Notes: generated by a model from the sequence alone, not told the origin. DNA of 64,000 nt from Epinephelus fuscoguttatus (GCF_011397635.1 NC_064770.1:19933707-19997706), one strand, 5' to 3'. Counted from the first letter of the stretch, positions 33,061-45,529 are shown. Program-made: numbers and translations.

Positions 33061-34734
33061 AGTCATGGGTATGCTGTACTCAATGGGTATGGACTAGTAT
33101 ATATGATACATCAAATATATCACCTATCAGAGAGTTTCCTGCTATTCTAGTGTCCATAAAAGCAACTATAGAATCATTTTTTTCTTAGTTTGACTAAAAT
33201 CCTTTAACAATTAAGGGTTGCCATTATAATAGCATAGTCACTACTGATCATGCAGCAGTTTACATAGCACACATAGAGTCAAAACTGTCACGCCTTTCAA
33301 ACAAAATGGTTCAATTTTATGGAGTTTTTGAGAGAGCAGATTAATCTGTATTTTGAAAGGGCTAGATGCCCTTCAAATTATAGAACAAAGTTTAAGGGTA
33401 AGATGTGACACCTCTTTTTGACATGAATCAGGAATAAAATGAGACTGGCTGCCTCCCCAATAGATTGAGAACAGACTTGATTATTAAACTGCTTCCAGAA
33501 ATCAAAATGCGTTCATAAGGAGGAGACAAGTATGTCCTTATCTAAGAAGGGTTTTAAATATTGTACATAATGAAAAGGAAAACCACACACAGCCATTCGG
33601 ATCATGTGCATACTAGTCTTACAGCACGTCTTACAGAAAAATGGAGCAGGGCACCTAAAGTGCAAGGCCTGGGGTCTAGACAGGGGTGGAGCAAGAGACT
33701 TAAGGTCCTGACACACCAAGCAAACAGTTGGTTGAAGTTGGGCAGTTGGTGAGTGTCTGCTGCCCTCAACGGTGCGGTGTGTCCTGCAACGCTGGCCCTC
33801 ACTGGCATTATTTGGCCTTTCTTCTGCCGATTCAACATTTTGAATCAACGTCAGCATGGCGGAACCCATTGGTGAATGAAATCACTGTGGTTGACAGTTC
33901 AGCTCAGTGCATGAGAAGAGAAACAGAAGTGAGAAATGTGAACAAAGAGCTAAAGTCGAGAGGGAGTGAGGTCGAAACAAACTTGTATGAGGTAAGATTG
34001 TTTTTCTCCAGCCAATGAGCCCTTTTCGTTTCATGATGGTTTGGCGCACAGTAAATATTCTTTGTTCTTTCAGCATTGGATTGTTTTGTTAATCTGCTAA
34101 CTGGCTAACTAGCATCAATACAGTCTTTTGCTTCCCCTTTTTAAATGACGATTACAGACGACCCCCATGTGCAGGTATAGGGTATGTCACGGGTATGACA
34201 GGACACAACAGGGGGCTCTCCCCATGCCTAGGTCTCCGATGTTGGTTTGGTTTGTCTGGGCCTTTAAGGCAGACGGCCTGAGGGCTGGGCTGATGGGGGT
34301 AACAGATCTGGAGGGTGACCAGAAGGATGGCCAGACATGCAGAAGGTCAAGAGGTCAACCAGAACGAAGGATAGATGGGCAGAACCACTCTGTGGGGAAG
34401 TCAGCAGAGATGGGACCCACTGGAACACAGAGACAGAACCTCGTGAGAATATGGAGATGGGAATCTACTGGAAAACAGAAATTAGACCCTTAAAGAGGGA
34501 AGACAGCCGCAGAGATGGGACCCCAATGGGGGATGGCCTGCAGACATAAAGCCAGGCAAAGCAAGGAGCAAATGATGACCTATTCGCAGGTTAGATCCAT
34601 GGTGGGCTGAGCTGGGGGCCAGCAACAGGACAGCAGAGCAGGAGTCCAGGGAAACAGCAACTCAGGAACTGTTAACTACAGCAGCTTAGCAGGAACATGC
34701 AGCGGCCTGTGCGCCAAATGTGGGCCAGGAACAG

Positions 34735-35045
34735 AAGAGACATTGGCTGGGACCCCAACCTCAAGAACAGACTCAGGAACAGGCTTGGCATTGGCCAGGA
34801 CCCCTGACCCTTGCGCAGACAAGATGTCAGCAGGGACCCCTGATTTAGAAACAGATAGGAGGTCAGCCGGGACCCTCAACTCAGGAACAGACTTGGCGTA
34901 GGCTGGGACCTCCAGTGTAGAGACAGACAGGACATCAGCCAAGACCCCTGACATATGGACTTGGCATCAACCTGGGTCCCCTGATGCAGGAACGGATTTG
35001 GTGTTGGCCAGGACCTCCTCCAATGCAGGAACAGACTGGACTGCG
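34735..35045. repeat. 36-bp minisatellite, about eight units
   Basis: Degenerate units run approximately GCCGGGACCCCTGACTCAGG then AACAGACTTGGCATCA. Most are 36 bp long, with others of 32 to 48. Because 36 is a multiple of three, the minus strand keeps one open frame (34,676-34,954) that reads as a 12-residue repeat such as VPADLLSVSKSG. There is no reason to think it is translated. Confidence 0.75.
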
Positions 35046-36012
35046 GACAGAATGGTTATACTATTCATTAAACAGAGGAGGTCTCCAGATCTCTAGAAAA
35101 TGAGACTTTTTTGGCCTCATTTCAGTTTTGAATTGCTCATTAGAAAAAAATTATAATGAAAAGAATCTTAGAATAAAGTGATCATATTTGTGGGACATGT
35201 ACGTCACATCATGTTTGTCAGGTCATTCGGCCTTGTGCCTTCCTGCCCCTTTACTGGTCCATCTCGGAAATAGTAAGGCCATACATAACTCCATTACTAA
35301 CGTCTGCATCAGTGTAAGCTCTTCCCTCTTTTAAAGCCTTTACTCTTGCTAAGACACCAATAATTACATCTAACCTGAGTCTGTAGCTAAATTTTCCCCC
35401 TCATGTTCACTTCCATCTATCACACAAAGACACAGTTCTTTTAGGTGGGGAATAAATACATATTTATTTATTTTTGATCTTTGATATGCCTCACAACTCT
35501 GCTCTATCCTCTGAAACAAAGCATGAACTTTTAACACTGTGAATAAGTGAGTATATGAGAAAGGAAGTGTGAATGCAGATATTTCAACATTGCTCTTCCA
35601 GCAAAGTGGGAGGGTGTGAAGGGGAGGTTAAAATGCATTGTGCTTGGTCTCCCACTTAGCGATTGTCATCGTCTACTTTGTGGCTCGTAACTGATCAATT
35701 GTCATGTTCTCCAGCTGCACTGGAAACAACTGTATCAAGTACAGTATCATTTTATAGTTACTGAGTGCAGAAAGGTGCTTTGGTGATATATCTCAGGATT
35801 TCTGTGTCTGAGTCTGTTCTTTTATCTGACTACTCGTGAGCCATCTCCACTTGAACCAACCACAAGTGAGCCCACCCATTTTTTTTCACCCCTCTCTGTC
35901 TCTCAAGTCTCCATTTGTGTCTGTGACCCTTTTGAAGCAACAACATCTGCAAACTACTGGAGGATATTTCCACAAAGCATCATTTTTCAGTTACAGGGAG
36001 AGCTCTGTAGTT

Positions 36013-38971
36013 ATGTCTCAGTGTGACTATCCTTCTGCATACGTGGTGGACACCCATGCCACCCGGCCTCCACTGCCACCCAGGCTGAATCAGGGGCGAC
36101 AGCGTGGTAAGGCAATGCAGACCGTGCTGATCATGCTCGTGGCATTGGCTTTGAGCGGCATGGCCATAGAGGCTTGCTTCATCTACCACCTCTACCAACA
36201 GGAATCAGTGAGTATGAACACCATCTTTGAGTCTCCATCTGCTTACAGTTTTATCCTGTGATCTCTTCTTAACAGAGTCACGCTGCTTTTTTTCTTCTTC
36301 ATTCATTTCATTTTCTTTCGGATCCCTTTGAATCTCACTTTCAGAGAGATCATTTTCAGCTTCAACACTTTATTCTCACTTTCAGTTTTCTCTTGCTTGA
36401 TTTCTGTTTTCCCACAAACCAAAACTCTTTTTATTGTTGTTGGTAACACCTTTACTTTTCTTTTAAATACAAGTTAGTATCATTATAGGAATGCTTCTGC
36501 TTTTCTCAGCAACATTTTGTTTTTCTTTAAACACTTAAATATGCTTATACTTGACTATACTTTATGCTAATTTTTATGCACAAACAAACAAAGATAAATA
36601 AATACAAAAAATGTGACCTCAGAACATAAAACAGCATCATGTATAAACATGAAAGGAGCACACTTTATGTGTTGGTGACGAGAAAGTTACTTTAGACATA
36701 ACTTTTTAATATAATCATATCACAGTCACATGCAACATGTAGGAAAGTGCCTACTTTGCTTCCATACATTGACCCACTGTAACCAATGTGAAAAATCCCA
36801 CTGTCCAAGCATTAGTTTGTGATTACAGATATTCTCATGGTGTGATGATGAGTTATGGTGTGGTGTACAAAAAAACCCACTGTCATTTGCACAATGGGGA
36901 ACTTGTTCAGATTTAGTGAAGTTAGTTAGTGTCTGTTTTGTTTCTATCACGAGTGTCTTTCGCCTTACTCCAATCATATGAGTGATTGTTTTCCTTGAAA
37001 AAAAAAAAACTGCTGATGTTGAAAAAATTTCACTATTATGGGGAAGAGAGTAGAGATAGAGAAGTGCGGCCAATTTTTGGAAAACCATAATGACGTCCAC
37101 GGGTGGCTGGAGCCACTACTAGTTTGTATTCAGTAAGTATTCATTGTAGGAGTTCTTCTGCTTTTCTCAGCAATATTCTGATTTTCTTTAAATACTTAAA
37201 TGTATTTATACTTAACTGTACTTTATACTAGTTTTTATGCACAAATGGAAAATTAAATTTAAAAATAAATGAATGTAGATTAAATACACATTGATACCTT
37301 AATGAAAAATCTCAGAAAAAGACAAAGAAATCCAAAAAATTGTGACCTCACAACATGAAACAGCATCATGTAGAAATATGAAAGCAGCACACTTCATGTG
37401 TTGTTGATGAGAAAGTTACTTTAGACTTTTTACTATATTCATACGAAAGTACCTGCTTTGCTTCCATACATTGGCCTATTGTAACCAGTGGAAAATTCCA
37501 CTGCCTGAGGGTCAATTTGTGATTACAGATATTGTCATAGTGTGATGATGAGTAATGGTATAATTTAAATCAATGTCATTACAATGTCATTAGCACATTG
37601 GGGAACTTGTTCAGGTTTAGTGAAGTGAGGTATGAAGCGAAGAACACTTGTGATAGAAACAAAACAGATGCTTGTTTTTTGTTTCTATCACAAGTGTCCT
37701 TTGCCTTACTCCAATCACATGAATGGCTGTTTCATCAAAAAAAAAATTGCTGATATGGAAAAACAATCACTATTATTTGGAAGAAAGTAGAGATGGAGAA
37801 GTGCAGCCCATTTTTGGAGAACTACCATGACGTCCCCCGGATGGCAGGAGCATGCAGACTTGATGTTCCATTATGGTGAATGGTCAGTTTTTTCACTCTA
37901 TCGCTTTGACTCAGTTTCCTGTCCTCATCTGATGCTCTGTGTGCAGGCAGCACACAGGGTAGGGGGAGAGGGACAAAGATGTTTTGGTTTCACACTGTTT
38001 GGTTGCACGCACACCGTACAAACAGGGGACGATGAAGAAACGGAAGTGGTCTATTTCCTGTTGCATGATTGTGATCTACCTTTTGCTTATTACCAGAAAG
38101 ACAGACATGTCCTACTTCGTTCTGCAGGCAGATAAGAAAACACAAAGGGGTCGTTTGAAATCATAGTTTTTGGTTGATCGCATATCTGACAGTGTTGATT
38201 ACATATGCATGCTCATGAACATGAAACATTTTTCTTTCTCTTGCAGGCCGCCTCAGCATCAGCCTCCAAGATCATTGCAGGTATGTCTGAGCACTTTTTA
38301 TTCACCTGATAAATATCACGTCAGTTACTTAATCCACATCAGTGACATGACGTCTGGTCCTCACACAGATCAAGCCATGACACCAACTAAAACTCCCAGT
38401 CTTATTATGCCTCCTTCCAAACCGCTTGCACATCTGACAGGTAAAGTAGTGCAACACAGTAAATGACACATACTGTCTTTAGAATGTATTCATCATCTGT
38501 TTAAATATTGAATAAATTATACGAGTACATTATATGAATAAAATGAGGAATCAGAAGTCACACTGTTGCTGTTTTTTTCCCATAGACGGACAAGACGTAC
38601 ATCATGACAATGAAATCATGGCATGGAGCATGAATGCAGAGCCTCCCCTTTATGGAATGAAGTACATAGACAACAGTCTCATCATTCAGCAGGAGGGCTA
38701 TTACCACATCTATTCCAAGGTGTTCTTCCACGACACTGGTTTTTTCAACCATTCTATTCATCGGAAAACTGAGCGGTACCCTGGGAAAAGCATCCCCCTC
38801 CTGGTGTCCAGAAAATACTCAGAGCAGTCCAGCAGAGTACGATCCAACAGTTACCTGGGTGGGGTGTTTCACCTCACCAAAGACGATGCGCTTTTTGTGA
38901 AAGTGAGCAACACCTCAAAAATCGTGCGTCACAAATACTTCGAGAACACTTTCGGCGCGTATATGTTATAA
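36013..38971 (+). CDS. tnfsf14: TNF superfamily ligand, TNFSF14 (LIGHT)-like
   Basis: Four exons: 36013-36207, 38247-38280, 38369-38440 and 38586-38971 (687 nt, 228 residues), all phases consistent. It is a type II membrane protein. The cytoplasmic part contains AYVVDTHATRPPLPPRL (compare FVVDG in LIGHT), the membrane segment is about residues 35-60 (VLIMLVALALSGMAIEACFI), and then come a short stalk and the TNF homology domain. Signature stretches are PLAHLT, GYYHIYSKVFF, KTERYPGKSIPLLVS, SNSYLGGVFHLTKDDALFVK and the end FGAYML. Two N-glycosylation sequons are present (NHS, NTS). LIGHT co-stimulates T cells through HVEM and the lymphotoxin-beta receptor. FASLG has a similar domain, but the N-terminus and neighbourhood favour TNFSF14. 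The ectodomain has no cysteine. Confidence 0.87.
36473..37860. repeat. Two-unit tandem duplication in tnfsf14 intron 1
   Basis: Unit A (about 36473-37135) and unit B (about 37136-37860) align along their length. Shared blocks include CTTCTGCTTTTCTCAGCAA, TTTTTATGCACAAA, GAAAGTTACTTTAGAC, TTTGCTTCCATACATTG, TTGTGATTACAGATATT, GGGGAACTTGTTCAG and CACTATTAT. They differ by many substitutions and indels, so the duplication is not recent. Confidence 0.85.
37644..37698. repeat. Perfect short hairpin created in unit B
   Basis: ACACTTGTGATAGAAACAAA at 37644 is mirrored by TTTGTTTCTATCACAAGTGT ending at 37698, around a loop of about 10 nt. Unit A has only the right arm, so the left arm was added by a small inverted duplication. 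Confidence 0.85.
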
Positions 38972-39408
38972 ATATCACATTGATATTTTCACCATGAATC
39001 GCAAAGCTTGGAATAACAGTAAATAAAAGCTGAGAATAACTGTTCGAGAAGCTTCTTGAGGGTTAGTAATTCTCTTTGTAAAGACGAAGTAGGTCCATAC
39101 GTGGATAGATAGGCAGGTGTGGAAACCTCTTGGTGCCTGATAGCTTTTTTATTGAGGGGTGAAACTCTTCAATTTTTAAGGTATGTTTGTAACAAAACTT
39201 TTCATCTCAGGGGATTTTTATATGATTATGCTTGTATATTCTAAACGTAATCTGGATAGATTTTTATCCTGAGTGTATGTGTTATGATGCGTTCACATGG
39301 AATCAGGCAGACGGCACCCAAACAACACCCTTTGAATGGCATGGGTAAAACAAACAAACAGATATGAAGACGATACGTTGCAATGCTGATGCTGAATTGG
39401 TTACAAAG

Positions 39409-39414
39409 AATAAA
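39409..39414 (+). terminator. Polyadenylation signal, candidate for tnfsf14
   Basis: AATAAA in AAGAATAAATTAAAG, followed by TTATCTTGTGTTTATTTTAT. Other copies at 39022-39027 and 39806-39811 are alternatives, so the 3' end is uncertain. Confidence 0.4.
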
Positions 39415-40231
39415 TTAAAGAATTTAAAATCAAATTATCTTGTGTTTATTTTATGTAATTGTTCCAGTAATGTCCCATGCTCTGTCCTTGTTTGAAGGGG
39501 CGACATCAGCTTGTAAATTCTGTCGTGGGGGATGGCCAAAAGTTACATCTACTTTTATCGTTGCTGGTATTGTGTGCCAGCCTGATTTTATTGTCCTGCC
39601 TCCTTCCCTTAAATTGATATCCAGTTTCCCGTCTGCATGATTCAGTGTGAACGCAGCCTCTTGTTCATGCTTAAATAAAAAACATAAAAACCATACTCAT
39701 TATTGTGTGCTGTAATACACACTGCATGCTATTTATTTATTCCTCCAGTATGTAATTGCTTTACTTCTGCCGTATTTATGTAGAATGATGTATTCAAAAG
39801 ATTCAAATAAACAGATCATGTTTTAAAAGTCCTTCTTGTCTTTCTTGAGGCCATCACGTAGCTGAATTGAATTCATTTCCTGCTGCTGTGTCAGATGAGG
39901 CTGCCTCAGCAGAGTGGTCTCAGTAACAGACGTTTCACCCACTCAGCCAAACCACATGGCTCACCCTGTAGAGAAAGTATTGTTAGCTAACTATATGTCA
40001 ATATATAAACCAACCTTAACCAGAGTGAGTATGTGCTCTGCTATTGCAATACAGAGTACAGCTTGTATGACTAAAGGTACTTCTCTTGAGGGACGGCATC
40101 AAAGAAATGAAATGATCTCATCTTAGTTCTATGAACAGCACACTTCTCTACTGTAATGACGGTTTTAAACACATCACCATGGCGATGAGCATGCCTCGTA
40201 CAAACAAAAAGCTTCATCACTCTTGAGAGCT

Positions 40232-40247
40232 CCCCCCCCCCCCCCCC
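40232..40247. repeat. Homopolymer C run
   Basis: A run of 16 C between two pyrimidine-rich stretches. Length may be unreliable in the assembly. Confidence 0.9.
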
Positions 40248-40483
40248 TCTGTATTTCTCATGCAGTCACTCTTGCGCTTTCCCTTCAGACGTGTCTGTTC
40301 GAAGAAGCCGCTCTTGTAAACACCCACAGAGTTGTATATTTGTAAACTGGAGAGGAAGTGGTGGTGGGGGCTGGTGGAGAGGGGGGGACGGGGTGTCATC
40401 GGCAGCTTGTTTGACTCACTTTCCAACCCCAGACCCGGAGAGATCTGTGGTTGGTTAACATGTAGGCTACTGCAGCAGGACTC

Positions 40484-40488
40484 TGTGT

Positions 40489-40542
<54 letters not shown>
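40484..40542. repeat. (TG)n microsatellite
   Basis: About 59 bases of TG with a single GAG interruption near its start. Confidence 0.95.
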
Positions 40543-40544
<2 letters not shown>

Positions 40545-41698
40545 CGAGGCTAAAAACTAAAGCCAGGTGTGAACAAAAACATTTCAGTTAAATGAAATGA
40601 AAATAAAAACTAAACTTTTGGGGGAAAAAACACAATATTGTGTATTTACTGACCATTTATAAATGCTAACAGGACTGAATTTTCATGAAAGTTCATTTTT
40701 AAGGGGACTTTTTTTTTTTTTACCAGTATGTTTGTGTGAAAGGTGATAAGAGATGAATCCAACAACTTCACTAATATTTTATTTTAATTTAAGGCCCCAT
40801 ATTGTAATTAACTAATAATAATAAAACTAACTAACTAATAAAACTACATGTTTAAACGAAACTAAAGTGAACTGAAAACAAAAATGAAACACAAAATAAA
40901 AATAAAAAACTAATTAAATACACAAAACTATTCTAACTCTGGTGTGTAGGTTAAATGAAACTGAAATTTCTTTTCCCTCCAGCTTGGACAAGTTTTGTGG
41001 GTAAAACACTCTGAGTGGAGACAAATTACAGTCAAGCCTTTGGCTATATATCGTCTGAATGAATTCATAATGAATATACTATCTTTCAAATCATGGGAGA
41101 CATGGTTCAGATGTGTTATACAGCTCTTTATCACGAACGCTTCTCGATGCATGCATGAGTCATCATGTTCCACCGCTGGCTGGCCCGAGAGGTGTGAGAG
41201 ACTGTAGTAGCAAAAGGAGGGGGAGCTGTATCAGCTGTGGTTGGGATTCATGCAGTTGGTTTTCTCTCTCATCATTAAACATTAGTCTAGACATGACTTA
41301 CAGAGAAGTCGTGTGGGATGAGAGTGATGTGCATTTGTCTAAGATCTGAAATTAGTTATTCACACTTCCATACACGAAACCGACATTTTCCATCGATAAA
41401 GTAGGGCCGTGTTGGCAGATATCACCCTGTTTAGACACTGTCAACAATTTTACACCCTACTTTGGAAATGAACCACGACCTACAGTAAGTGACACCAAGA
41501 AGCCCTTTCTCTACAGTGAACAATGAGAGATGTAGACAGTAACATGTTTTCTGCAAAGCAAAACTGAAAGATGGTCATGGTAGACTGTCTACAGCTAAAC
41601 ACTGTCCCCTTGTGTTAATCTCCAGGTCAGGTTAAAAACAGTGGAGTGCTGACATTTACATTATCTGTAAGCTTTGCTGAGTTCATTGAGAACACCAT

Positions 41699-41815
41699 AA
41701 AGGGGAAGTGCATACATTTTCGAAATTCATACATGTTTTTCCTGTGGTTTGAGACAGTCCAGAAATATCTATAAACATGGACAACTCTCTTCCAAATCCA
41801 AAAATTAGACTAGTC
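41699..41815. repeat. Dispersed repeat, copy 1
   Basis: AAAGGGGAAGTGCATACATT, ACATGTTTTTCCTGTGGT and GAGACAGTCCAGAAATATCT parallel 56484-56600 (AAAGGGGAATTTCACCCATT, ACATGTTATTCCTATGGT, AAGACAGTACAAAATTCTC). The two are diverged copies of one interspersed family, here ending at the SINE. Confidence 0.7.
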
Positions 41816-42076
41816 TCCCAACCACTCATAGCGCTTTTACACTACATGTCACATTCACACACTAGCTGCTGAGCCTACCATATACGGTGCCACCTGCTAC
41901 TCAGTAACAATTCACATGCACTCACACTAACAAAACAGCAATTTGGAGCAATTTGGAGCTCAGTATCTTGCCCAAGGATACTTTGACATGCAGACTGGAG
42001 GAACTGGGGATCGAACAGTCAATCTTCTGATTGGTGGGTGACCAATGCCACCTCTGAGTCACGGCCGCCCCCGGGG
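41816..42076 (-). mobile_element. tRNA-derived SINE
   Basis: On the minus strand it begins CGGCCGTGACTCAGAGGTGG, resembling a Pol III A box, and continues to CTGTTCGATCCCCAG, resembling a B box (GTTCGATCC). It then has the common fish body CCTTGGGCAAGATACTGAG and ends in TGACATGTAGTGTAAAAGCG. No A-rich tail or target duplication was delimited. The family name is left open. Confidence 0.75.
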
Positions 42077-43603
42077 TAAAAAGACTGAAACTACTCCACA
42101 GACAATTAATTGAGTAAGATGTTAGAAATAAGAGCACCCAGGAGGATGTTCTGTGTGGAATTAATCACAGTGTTTGTTGAAAATAACTTCAAGGTTAAAA
42201 AAAAACAAACCCATGTCACCTACATAAAATGAGCAAACGCTGTCTCAGTTGGGGGGTTTTTAGCCACCTAATTTAAGGCCCACCTAAAAAAGTAATATTA
42301 GTTTAACCATGTTATATTTTTAGAGGATTTTTTTCCACTATAACTTGCTTTCAGACAGCAGAGGAGGTGACGCCGTTGTCATAAAGTCACCAGACTGCCG
42401 GACAGTCAAGGATCTCCACAGAAAGAACAATGTTCATCTGCACACACTGCAATTACACACAGCTGGTTGAATATCAGCAAAGTTTCCCTGCTTCCCTTCA
42501 CTGGTTCCTGTACAGCAGGGTCGGTCTTTTTCTCACTGTTATAATCATTAAAAAGCAAAAGCAGCATATGTACATTCAGTAGGCTATATCTTCAGTAGCT
42601 AGCTAGCTAACCCTACACTTCTCAGGGACTGATTTTGGTTTTGGAACAGGGAAGAAACGTATAACTTTTTCTGACCTCTCAAGGTAACGGTTTTCCCCAG
42701 CAGTTACAATGATTGCACATTGAAAACATGTCTGACACCGCTCACACACAGTGACATTTGGGTGGAAATGACGGAAATGAGGGTTTTCACAGAAGCCGCC
42801 ATACATGTTTTTGTGGATAGAGAGGCTCTTGTACACCTGCAGTGCAGTCAGGCGGTGGAAAGCAAAGGTGGGAACAAACCAACCCATGCAGAAGCCTCTA
42901 ATAAATGACACAGAGTGGGTGGTAATAGCATATCTGCTTTGTGCATTTGAATTCAACATCTTGGACCGCACTCATCAGTGTAATCGAAAGCTGCGGTTGC
43001 AACAGCTAATACAGTTGTGGAACTCTGCTGCTGAAGTCTGAAGTTTTCAGATGAAACCTCAGTAACCTGGAAATTCTGTGTCTTGGCAGTGATGACGAAT
43101 ATCATGTTCCAATAACCTTTTGCGTTTCTGTTGTTGTAATGTAGGTCAGAACATAAGATGTTGGATGTTTGTGTAAGGTGCAGGATTTTTATTTTGCTGT
43201 CAGAGTCTGGAGGGGATATTCTTCGAAAGCATATGGCAGGGAGGGTCCCGCTGTATCTTTGTAAATACTGACTCATTGTCTGCAGGGTCTCGCTGTTAAT
43301 TTATGACCTCTCACTTTCACTTCATATCCAGGGGCACAAAAATGACTCACAGTCAAAACGACTAATTCATTATTGTAATTTAATTTGCTGTGTTTATTTC
43401 CATATTGGGGCTTTTAAACACATCAAATAAATAGTATGATGAACACATAGCTTTTAATTTGGACCTTTTCATGGCAGCAGTTACAGTATCTTGATGTAGT
43501 CAGATGTAAAGACATGTGTTAAAAAGTTCCCAGGACAAATGCTTTTTAAATCACACAAATATGCACGCATCGTCAGGGTGTGAGCAGATCCTTGTTGCAT
43601 TTT

Positions 43604-43627
43604 AAAAAAAAAAAAAAAAAAAAAAAA
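43604..43627. repeat. Poly(A) run
   Basis: 24 consecutive A. It might be the tail of a retroposed sequence, but no body was recognised upstream. Confidence 0.9.
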
Positions 43628-43961
43628 CAAAACTGACAATCATTGACAAAACCAAATATTTCTTTCAACTCTCTTAACAAACGAAACTTTCCGCACAAAC
43701 CACCACAAGTCATGATTTCATGTGATACAATGTGTGATACATACAGGTAGTGAAGGAGATTCGGTCTGTCTCTTTTCGCTTTTCAATTTAGATCATGAAT
43801 AGTAATGTATGTAATGCGGTTCTTGTTTTTACATAATTACATAACACGTTCCATTTTGTGAAATCACCACAGATTGTGAAACGTTTCCCTTTAAAAAAAA
43901 CACATCCACATTTTTGCACTTTTGTCTTAGCTTAATAAACACTTACCAACCATGTCATCTA

Positions 43962-44019
43962 GTTTGTACAGTTTTCACTGTATTATTATATTAATTAATA
44001 CAGAAAACACTGTACAAAC
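43962..44019. repeat. 58-bp near-perfect palindrome
   Basis: GTTTGTACAGTTTTCACTGT at the left and ACAGAAAACACTGTACAAAC at the right pair almost throughout, with an AT-rich centre (TATTATATTAATTAA). It could be a very small fold-back element. Confidence 0.8.
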
Positions 44020-44370
44020 ATTACAGTGACTCACAAACAATATACTGTATGTATGCCACACAATGACATACCTTGTCACACAGTGACATACATTCATTGG
44101 TTAGTTTCTGACCTGCCCATGAAATTTTGTTAAATACAGTATCTGTATACAGAATATATTTTAGGTCCAAACAATAAATAAATACAACATAAATATGTAA
44201 CTTATATGCGTCAAAACATAAAGAAACAAATCAAATAGGAGCTGTGGTGCAAATAACACAATTCTGCCGGTAGATGCGGCACAAAATACATTCTTGCAGT
44301 TAACTGCACATTTTATTATTAAGAAACTCCAGTAAAGGGGAAAAAATAAATAACTAAATATGTCCTCCTT

Positions 44371-44731
44371 CCCAGCTGGCACCGGATGTTGGACTCTTAC
44401 ATCAGACAGACGTTAAATTTTGATTGGAAGTCGTTACGTTAGATGTTAGAATTTTACGTTGCATGGACATTAACATATAACATTTTGCAGATGCTGGGTT
44501 TGTTTTCCATACTTACATCAAGATGACATTGGCATGAGAAGTTTGGAAGTCCCTGAGTTTTGGTTACTTTACAACACGACTTAAAACCAACAAAATATTA
44601 ACGTCATCTGCATTCTACATTAAATTGATGTTGGCATTAAATTTTGTACTGACATTAGATTTTGGTCACCCGACATCACAACCTAAAGTCAATCAAATAT
44701 CATCGTCTTGCGACGTTGATGGCCAGCTGGG
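44371..44731. mobile_element. MITE with CCCAGCTGGC termini
   Basis: A 361-bp element with perfect 10-bp inverted ends, CCCAGCTGGC and GCCAGCTGGG. The inside has repeated GACATTA, GACGTT and AACGTC motifs and no coding frame. No target duplication was resolved. Confidence 0.75.
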
Positions 44732-44995
44732 TCGATCCCAGCTATTTGAGAAGCAATGACAATTTAGCTTTTCTAACCTTTGTGAACATACAGTATACCT
44801 CATGTGTTTCTGGTACTGTACAGCTTAGTTTTAAAGTGTGAATTTGAAAACATCTTTCCTTCAGTTTGTATTTTTACTTCTATTCTGATACTAGTTATAT
44901 ACCTGTTATTTTATTTATTTTTATCTTATATTTCTTTACATCTCTCACCTCTATCTGCACTTATTTCTGTCTTTGTGCTACTGTCTTCTTGTCCT

Positions 44996-45140
44996 CTTGT
45001 CTTGTCTTATCTTATCTTGTCTTGTCTTATCTCGTCTTGTCTTGTCTCATCTCGTCTTGTCTTGTTTTGTCTTATCTTATCTCGTCTTGTTTTATCTTAT
45101 CTTGTCTTGTCTTGCCTTGCCTTGTCTTATCTTATCTCAG
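44996..45140. repeat. TCTTG/TCTTA pentanucleotide array
   Basis: About 29 units of TCTTG, TCTTA or TCTCG on the plus strand. It creates the long open frame of leucine, serine and cysteine at 44804-45232, which is not a gene. Confidence 0.9.
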
Positions 45141-45529
45141 AGAAGCAGATTTGTAGTGACATCAACCTAAGACCAATCCTGGTGCTGCTATATCGTAAAT
45201 TTACTTTACTGGCCAAAATAATTGAACGCTGAATCAATGTCAATTCTGTTTTAGGGTGGATTTTTCTTTGGAGTGGACCAGAATTTAAATAGGCGTGGCT
45301 TTTACCCAGCCTGCAGGTAAAAGACATTCCTCAGTGTTGAATCCTGCATTCTCTGTCACCTATCTGACTGCAGGAAGACAGTTAAGTGATCTGGTAATCC
45401 AGAGGCAAGGACAGAGGTTTGTTTGGTAAGATCAATAAGTTCGCTTTACCATCTTGGCATCTAGGCAGAAATGGAAAGTGCCCTGGAACAGGCCAGTGCT
45501 TTAGCATATAGATGTGTATTATGTCTGAG

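Larger units (their letters stand above)
31238..36012. other. Intergenic space between divergent tmed1 and tnfsf14
   Basis: Both promoters should lie at its ends, but no distinctive core element was seen. From 32,620 to 35,045 it is mostly repeats. The rest (31,240-32,600 and 35,050-36,000) is AT-rich single-copy-looking sequence with no recognised gene. Confidence 0.6.
38972..45529. other. Space between the convergent TNF ligand genes
   Basis: It holds the 3' UTRs of both genes and a string of repeats listed separately. No further gene was recognised. Open frames at 42603-43276 and elsewhere have no supporting features. Confidence 0.6.

Noticed and set aside
33706-34018. Possible transposon end (GGTCCTGACACACCAAGC) with an open frame of 96 codons
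   Set aside because: The start resembles common fish elements, but no matching right end or target duplication was found and the frame has no recognisable content.
35836-36012. Upstream extension of tnfsf14 by 59 codons
   Set aside because: The extension starts with GTG and reads like untranslated sequence. The ATG at 36013 gives the expected LIGHT-like cytoplasmic start.
44804-45232. 142-codon open frame rich in Leu, Ser and Cys
   Set aside because: It is produced by the TCTTG/TCTTA repeat. All neighbouring frames are open for the same reason.
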